From Azorinus chamasolen (Eukaryota > Mollusca > Bivalvia > Cardiida > Solecurtidae): 64,000 bases of DNA. Position numbers and translations under genes: made by a program. The notes beneath the pieces were generated by a model. That model ran no database searches. It was not told where the DNA came from and worked only from the letters and a program-made list of their open reading frames with translations. Of this stretch, positions 60,656 through 64,000 are shown piece by piece (position 1 is the stretch's first letter; each line of letters begins with the position of its first letter). The stretch spans positions 36,307,846 to 36,371,845 of the forward strand of contig OY755243.1 of assembly GCA_963576725.1 (NCBI GenBank), read 5' to 3'.

Positions 60656-60834
60656 ATGACCTACCCGTTACTTACAAACAGCTTGGATCCAGATGAGATG
60701 CCAAGTCAATCCAAGCTGTTTGACACTCAGTCAGTAGTTTCTCAAGAGCTTGAACGAATCACAAGTAAGTATAGCTTGCCTCATAATTATCAGAGTTTGA
60801 GCAGACAGAATTCTTTTGGCAGGTCAAGGGTTAA
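60656..60834. mobile_element. TT-F element sharing its TTAA with TT-L
   Basis: ACAGCTTGGATCCAGATGAG / ATGCCAAGTCAATCC, AAGCTGTTTGACACTCAG, right end GCAGGTCAAGGGTTAA. Confidence 0.75.
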
Positions 60835-61080
60835 CCCGTTGCTTGCTGAATTCTAAAATACATTTCTCCTTCTTCACCCATGCCCTGTTGTATAATTACA
60901 TATATCTTCACTGTGTACAAGTATTTCGCTGTGAAATCACTGCTGTGGAGTGCACTGGTTGCACAATCAACTTGTAAATAGTGCAGACCCTAATGGGACA
61001 GCTCCTGCAAGAGCTGTCTCATCTGGGTCTTCACTATTTACTGGTAGGTATATTGACGTGAACAGCAAGCGAACGGTTAA
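60831..61080. mobile_element. TT-L element, complete, TTAA both ends
   Basis: TTAACCCGTTGCTTGCTGAA to GAACAGCAAGCGAACGGTTAA. Core AGTGCAGACCCTAATGGGAC / AGCTCCTGCAAGAGCT / GTCTCATCTGGGTCTTCACT. Confidence 0.93.
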
Positions 61081-61084
61081 TAGC

Positions 61085-61312
61085 CTAACCCACCCCATTC
61101 CCTCATCCTCTTTAAATTAATCTACCCAAAACGAGCATTTACTAGAGAAAAGGAAAATTTCAGAATTCCTCAGTTTTGAAACCATTGTGATAAATAGAGC
61201 AAATCCATTGTGATAAATAGAGCATTTGCTCATATGGGGCAAATGCTCTATTTATCACAATGGTTTCAAAAAGTGACTTTAACAGAGGCATCAATATGAG
61301 GGATTGGGTTAA
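61085..61312. mobile_element. TT-C element with an 18-bp internal duplication
   Basis: CTAACCCACCCCATTCCCTC to TATGAGGGATTGGGTTAA. CCATTGTGATAAATAGAGC occurs twice in the left stem (about 61182 and 61207). Confidence 0.88.
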
Positions 61313-61514
61313 GGACAGCAACTTGCAGCAGATAAAAGGTTAATGTTATTTATCAGAAAAATATGGTGAATCTGTTAGATCCAAATGAGACACTGATTTA
61401 ACTCACTGATCAGGACACACACTGTGTGACAATCTGATTACATCATTGAAGAGAAAAAAAAAGGAATGTTTGTTTCAAAATCTGAATAAGACGACTTTCT
61501 ATGGACAAAAACAA
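61313..61514. mobile_element. TT-F remnant
   Basis: GTGAATCTGTTAGATCCAAATGAG / ACACTGATTTAACTCACTG / ATCAGGACACACACTGTG: decayed TT-F core. Confidence 0.5.
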
Positions 61515-61718
61515 AGGCTCAAAAGGCTCTTATAGGAGCCCTCTGATCAGGGCCTGCTCTGTTTGCTAATGGAATTTGATAGATCTGTTTCTTTAGTTTC
61601 TAAAATGGCTACAATATTCCACCTTCCATATTTCATTATAACTATTTTGTCCATGAATCTTCAGTTTTTTTCTTCAGGTATTGAAATTTGGAATAAACAT
61701 AGAACAGGGAACCAGGGT
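61515..61718 (+). mobile_element. TT-D element, left part lost
   Basis: CTCTTATAGGAGCCCTCTGATC, arm TTTCTAAAATGGCTACAAT/ATTCCACCTTCCATATTTC, end AGAACAGGGAACCAGGGTTAA with a 4-bp insertion. Confidence 0.85.
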
Positions 61719-61782
61719 TAAGTATAACCCATAACCTGCTCAATAATTAAAACAAGCTCCTTCTTTTCTGAATATAGATTAA

Positions 61783-62029
61783 TCTGTTCCTTCATAGAAA
61801 CCCCTTTTCAAACAGAGAAGACCCATATCAGATGGCTCCTACAGATGGCTCCTGTAGGAGCTGTCTGATCAGGGTCTTCTCTGTTTGCTTATGGAATTAT
61901 GAAGGAGACCGATTTAAGTTTCTATGTCAAAATATCCTGAGTACATAGTTTTCACTTTTCAGCATGCTATTATAAAAATTTAGCTAATAAATATTCACAG
62001 TCATGAATATTCAACAGGGAAAGGGTTAA
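61783..62029 (+). mobile_element. TT-E/D element with a small core duplication
   Basis: TCTGTTCCTTCATAGAAACC, core ATATCAGATGGCTCCTACAG/ATGGCTCCTGTAGGAGC (arm doubled), right arm to CAACAGGGAAAGGGTTAA. Confidence 0.82.
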
Positions 62030-62475
62030 AATATTGTATCAATATTTATCACTAATGAAAATATTTAAGACAAACAGTGCAGACCCGGGCCAAAGGCTGC
62101 CCCAGTATCCCCTTTATCTGGATCGACACTGTTTGCACAGGTCTAATATACTTGGTACCCACACTTTAAAGGTTAAAGAAGTAACTCTCCCTGTCACTAT
62201 GTACTTTAAGATATCATCCGACAGCAGACTGATAAATTACCCCAGTTTAAAGTTTGATCTCACATTTTTTACCTTTCATGAATGCTGGCCATATCTTGAA
62301 AATTCAAAACTGGAACACCTTGCTTCACATAAAGTCATCTGGAAAGAAATATGGGACTGAATAAACAGAAGTCAATGTCCTTTTGAAGCATTTCTAAATA
62401 GTTTGTATGTCATGAGTTTGATACTTCAATCACTACGCAGGACGGAATATCTACCCTATTTTAACTTGTTCAGCA
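62030..62475. other. short hairpin core then unannotated sequence
   Basis: ACAAACAGTGCAGACCCGGGC ... CCCTTTATCTGGATCGACAC at about 62072-62135 is a TT-type core without ends. The 108-codon frame (62034-62360) starts inside it and has no domain. Confidence 0.45.
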
Positions 62476-62688
62476 TTAACCCTTACAACGCTGAATTTTC
62501 TAATGGACTATTCCAAAATTCAAACAGGTCAAGATTATGGTGAATAATTAGGGATTTTTCTTAAGAAAAGTGTAATATGACAAACAGTGCAGACCCTGAT
62601 GAGAGGGCTCCTCTAGGAGCCCTCTCATCTGGGTCTACACTGTTTGTAAAGGACATTAGTGACTCGTGTCCCGCACTGTAAGGGTTAA
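62476..62688. mobile_element. TT-G element, best copy
   Basis: TTAACCCTTACAACGCTGAA to GCACTGTAAGGGTTAA. Perfect core CTGATGAGAGGGCTCCTCTA / GGAGCCCTCTCATC with flanks GCAGACC/GGTCTAC. Confidence 0.94.
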
Positions 62689-62738
62689 GGGAGATATTGT
62701 GATCAATTTTGCGAACAATTTCGATCCATAATTCATGC

Positions 62739-62963
62739 TTAACCCATTCCCTTATAGGCTATTTTTTAAGATCCAACCTCCTTGAATAAATCTACCGAAA
62801 AGGAGCATTAACTAGAAAATAGGAACATTTTAGAATTTTGTAGTTTGAAACAATTGTGACATACAGAGCATTAATTTTGCTCCTATAGGAGCAAATGCTC
62901 TATTTATCACAATGGTTCTTTTTCAGAGGTGTCAACAGGCGTCAATATGAGGGAATGGGTTAA
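62739..62963. mobile_element. TT-C element, complete
   Basis: TTAACCCATTCCCTTATAGG to ATGAGGGAATGGGTTAA. Centre TTTGCTCCTATAGGAGCAAA. Confidence 0.92.
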
Positions 62964-63019
62964 ATGTTCATTAGGGAAAGGATTAAATGAATTCTGTCCT
63001 AATGAAAGGGTAAAATGAA

Positions 63020-63412
63020 CTTTGCAGACAATAATCACATAGCAGGCTAAGATTCAACTCTTGGAATCTGAGACAACCTATGCAAATAGTTTGGATCCAG
63101 ATAAAACATCAACTTGGCATCTCTACAGGGTTCAATCTGTTTGACACTCTGTCAGAAATGAAGGAAAAATTAATTTTCAGAATTGTAGCTGACACTTTTG
63201 CAGACGATTATTACTTAACCCTTTCCCTCATAGGCTATTTTTAGACCCAACCTCTGAATAAATCTACCGAAAAGGAGCACTAACTAGAGAAAAGGATTTT
63301 TTTAGAATTTTGTAATTTGAAACCATTGTGATAAGAGCGTGGTTTCATAAAGTGATTTTTACAGAGGCGTAGAATGGTGTATTTATGGAGTAATGGGTTA
63401 ACATGCAAAGAG
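63020..63412. mobile_element. TT-F element split by TT-C
   Basis: ACTTTGCAGACAATAATCAC, core TTTGGATCCAGATAAAACATC / AACTTGGCATCTCTACAGGG, AATTGTAGCTGACAC and GCAGACGATTATTAC, then TT-C (63215-63401), then CATGCAAAGAGT. Confidence 0.8.
63215..63401. mobile_element. TT-C element nested in TT-F, hairpin deleted
   Basis: TTAACCCTTTCCCTCATAGG to TTATGGAGTAATGGGTTAA. The stem is reduced to CCATTGTGATAAGAGCGTGG. Confidence 0.9.
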
Positions 63413-63830
63413 TATCACTGTAAATGACATTATGGTCTGAGTATAAGCCAATTCATGAATATCGGAAGACATTTAAAATGATCCAAAAGTTTGAAAAATA
63501 ATTGCTTCATAAAACAGATATATTGAAGTGCTAAGTGTTATTTCCGCCTACTTTCAACTTTCACACATTGTTATCATTGTAAAAATCATGTTTAAATCTC
63601 TTAAATTGGTATGTAAAAATCTCTTATATCATTCTAATAAAGCAGAAATCTGCCCATCAAAATGCGATACGGAAAAAATACTTATAACGAACTTTCATTT
63701 TATGCAAGAGGCACTATGCCTGAACGCTCTTTTCACTGATAACACTATGATAGGCTGAGTATTGACAGCTTTATGATAATATTTTATGGTTCAGCTAAAA
63801 AGTAAAAACTGGGACATAAATGGCGGGCTT
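63413..63830. other. unannotated stretch
   Basis: A 76-codon frame (63528-63758) without recognisable domain. No repeat family. Confidence 0.4.
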
Positions 63831-64000
63831 TTAACCCTTATCACACTACGGTATTTACAACCTGTATCACATTTACAAATGATTGGAATGGAGATGAGAC
63901 ACCGAGTAACTTGGCGTCTCATCAGTATCCCAGACACAAATGAGGTCAATAGTATCTGAAAAGCTTCATCAAAATGGAAGTAGTCAAAATTGTAGCAGAT
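63831..64000. mobile_element. TT-F element cut by the window end
   Basis: TTAACCCTTATCACACTACG, core ATTGGAATGGAGATGAGACAC / CGAGTAACTTGGCGTCTCATC, then AAATTGTAGCAGAT at the border. Confidence 0.85.

Overview
The window reads as intergenic or large-intron DNA from a mollusc, most likely a bivalve. It is AT-rich and has no long open reading frame with a recognisable protein. It holds several pearl/Helentron-type (HINE) elements, which have core repeats of about 150-190 bp, (ACGG)n tracts and TAAAAA ends, and these are established in bivalve genomes. The species assignment is inference; the repeats are read directly from the sequence. One 200-base assembly gap lies at 742-941.

Most of the window is short hairpin (MITE-like) transposons. 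Working names used here: PG-A, PG-B and PG-K are pogo-like elements with CAGT... ends flanked by TA. TT-C, D, E, F, G, I and L are elements with TTAACCC... / ...GGGTTAA ends, interpreted as piggyBac-like because of the TTAA duplication. HP-H is a 75-bp hairpin with a 4-bp AAAT duplication. HP-M, HP-N and HP-O are further palindromes. Many copies are nested in each other, or joined end to end through a shared TTAA. Clear examples are 18004-18355, 25063-25440, 25794-26212, 33567-34264, 36067-36513, 38145-38559, 42323-43086 and 46222-47097.

Region by region: 1-9700 has scattered hairpin elements and an 80-bp satellite. 10-22 kb has dense hairpin elements, three HINE elements and a 21-bp minisatellite. 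23-24.6 kb has a 39-bp satellite and a HINE-like core. 24.7-47.5 kb is the densest nested zone, with a tRNA-like gene at 28483-28555 and a complete tRNA-derived SINE at 42382-42879. 47.5-56 kb is dominated by HINE arrays, a 36-bp and a 44-bp satellite, and the 3' end of a LINE reverse-transcriptase ORF at 52047-52400 (minus strand). 56-64 kb returns to hairpin elements.

Genes: no confident host gene is visible. A set of short exon-like blocks on the minus strand (41844 down to 24854) have splice-like borders and compatible phases. They could belong to an intron-rich gene spanning the window, but this is speculative. The most notable general signal is that hairpin families with unrelated ends share the same palindromic centre, GCTCCTATAGGAGC. 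Arms or ends of these elements have also repeatedly been expanded into minisatellites.
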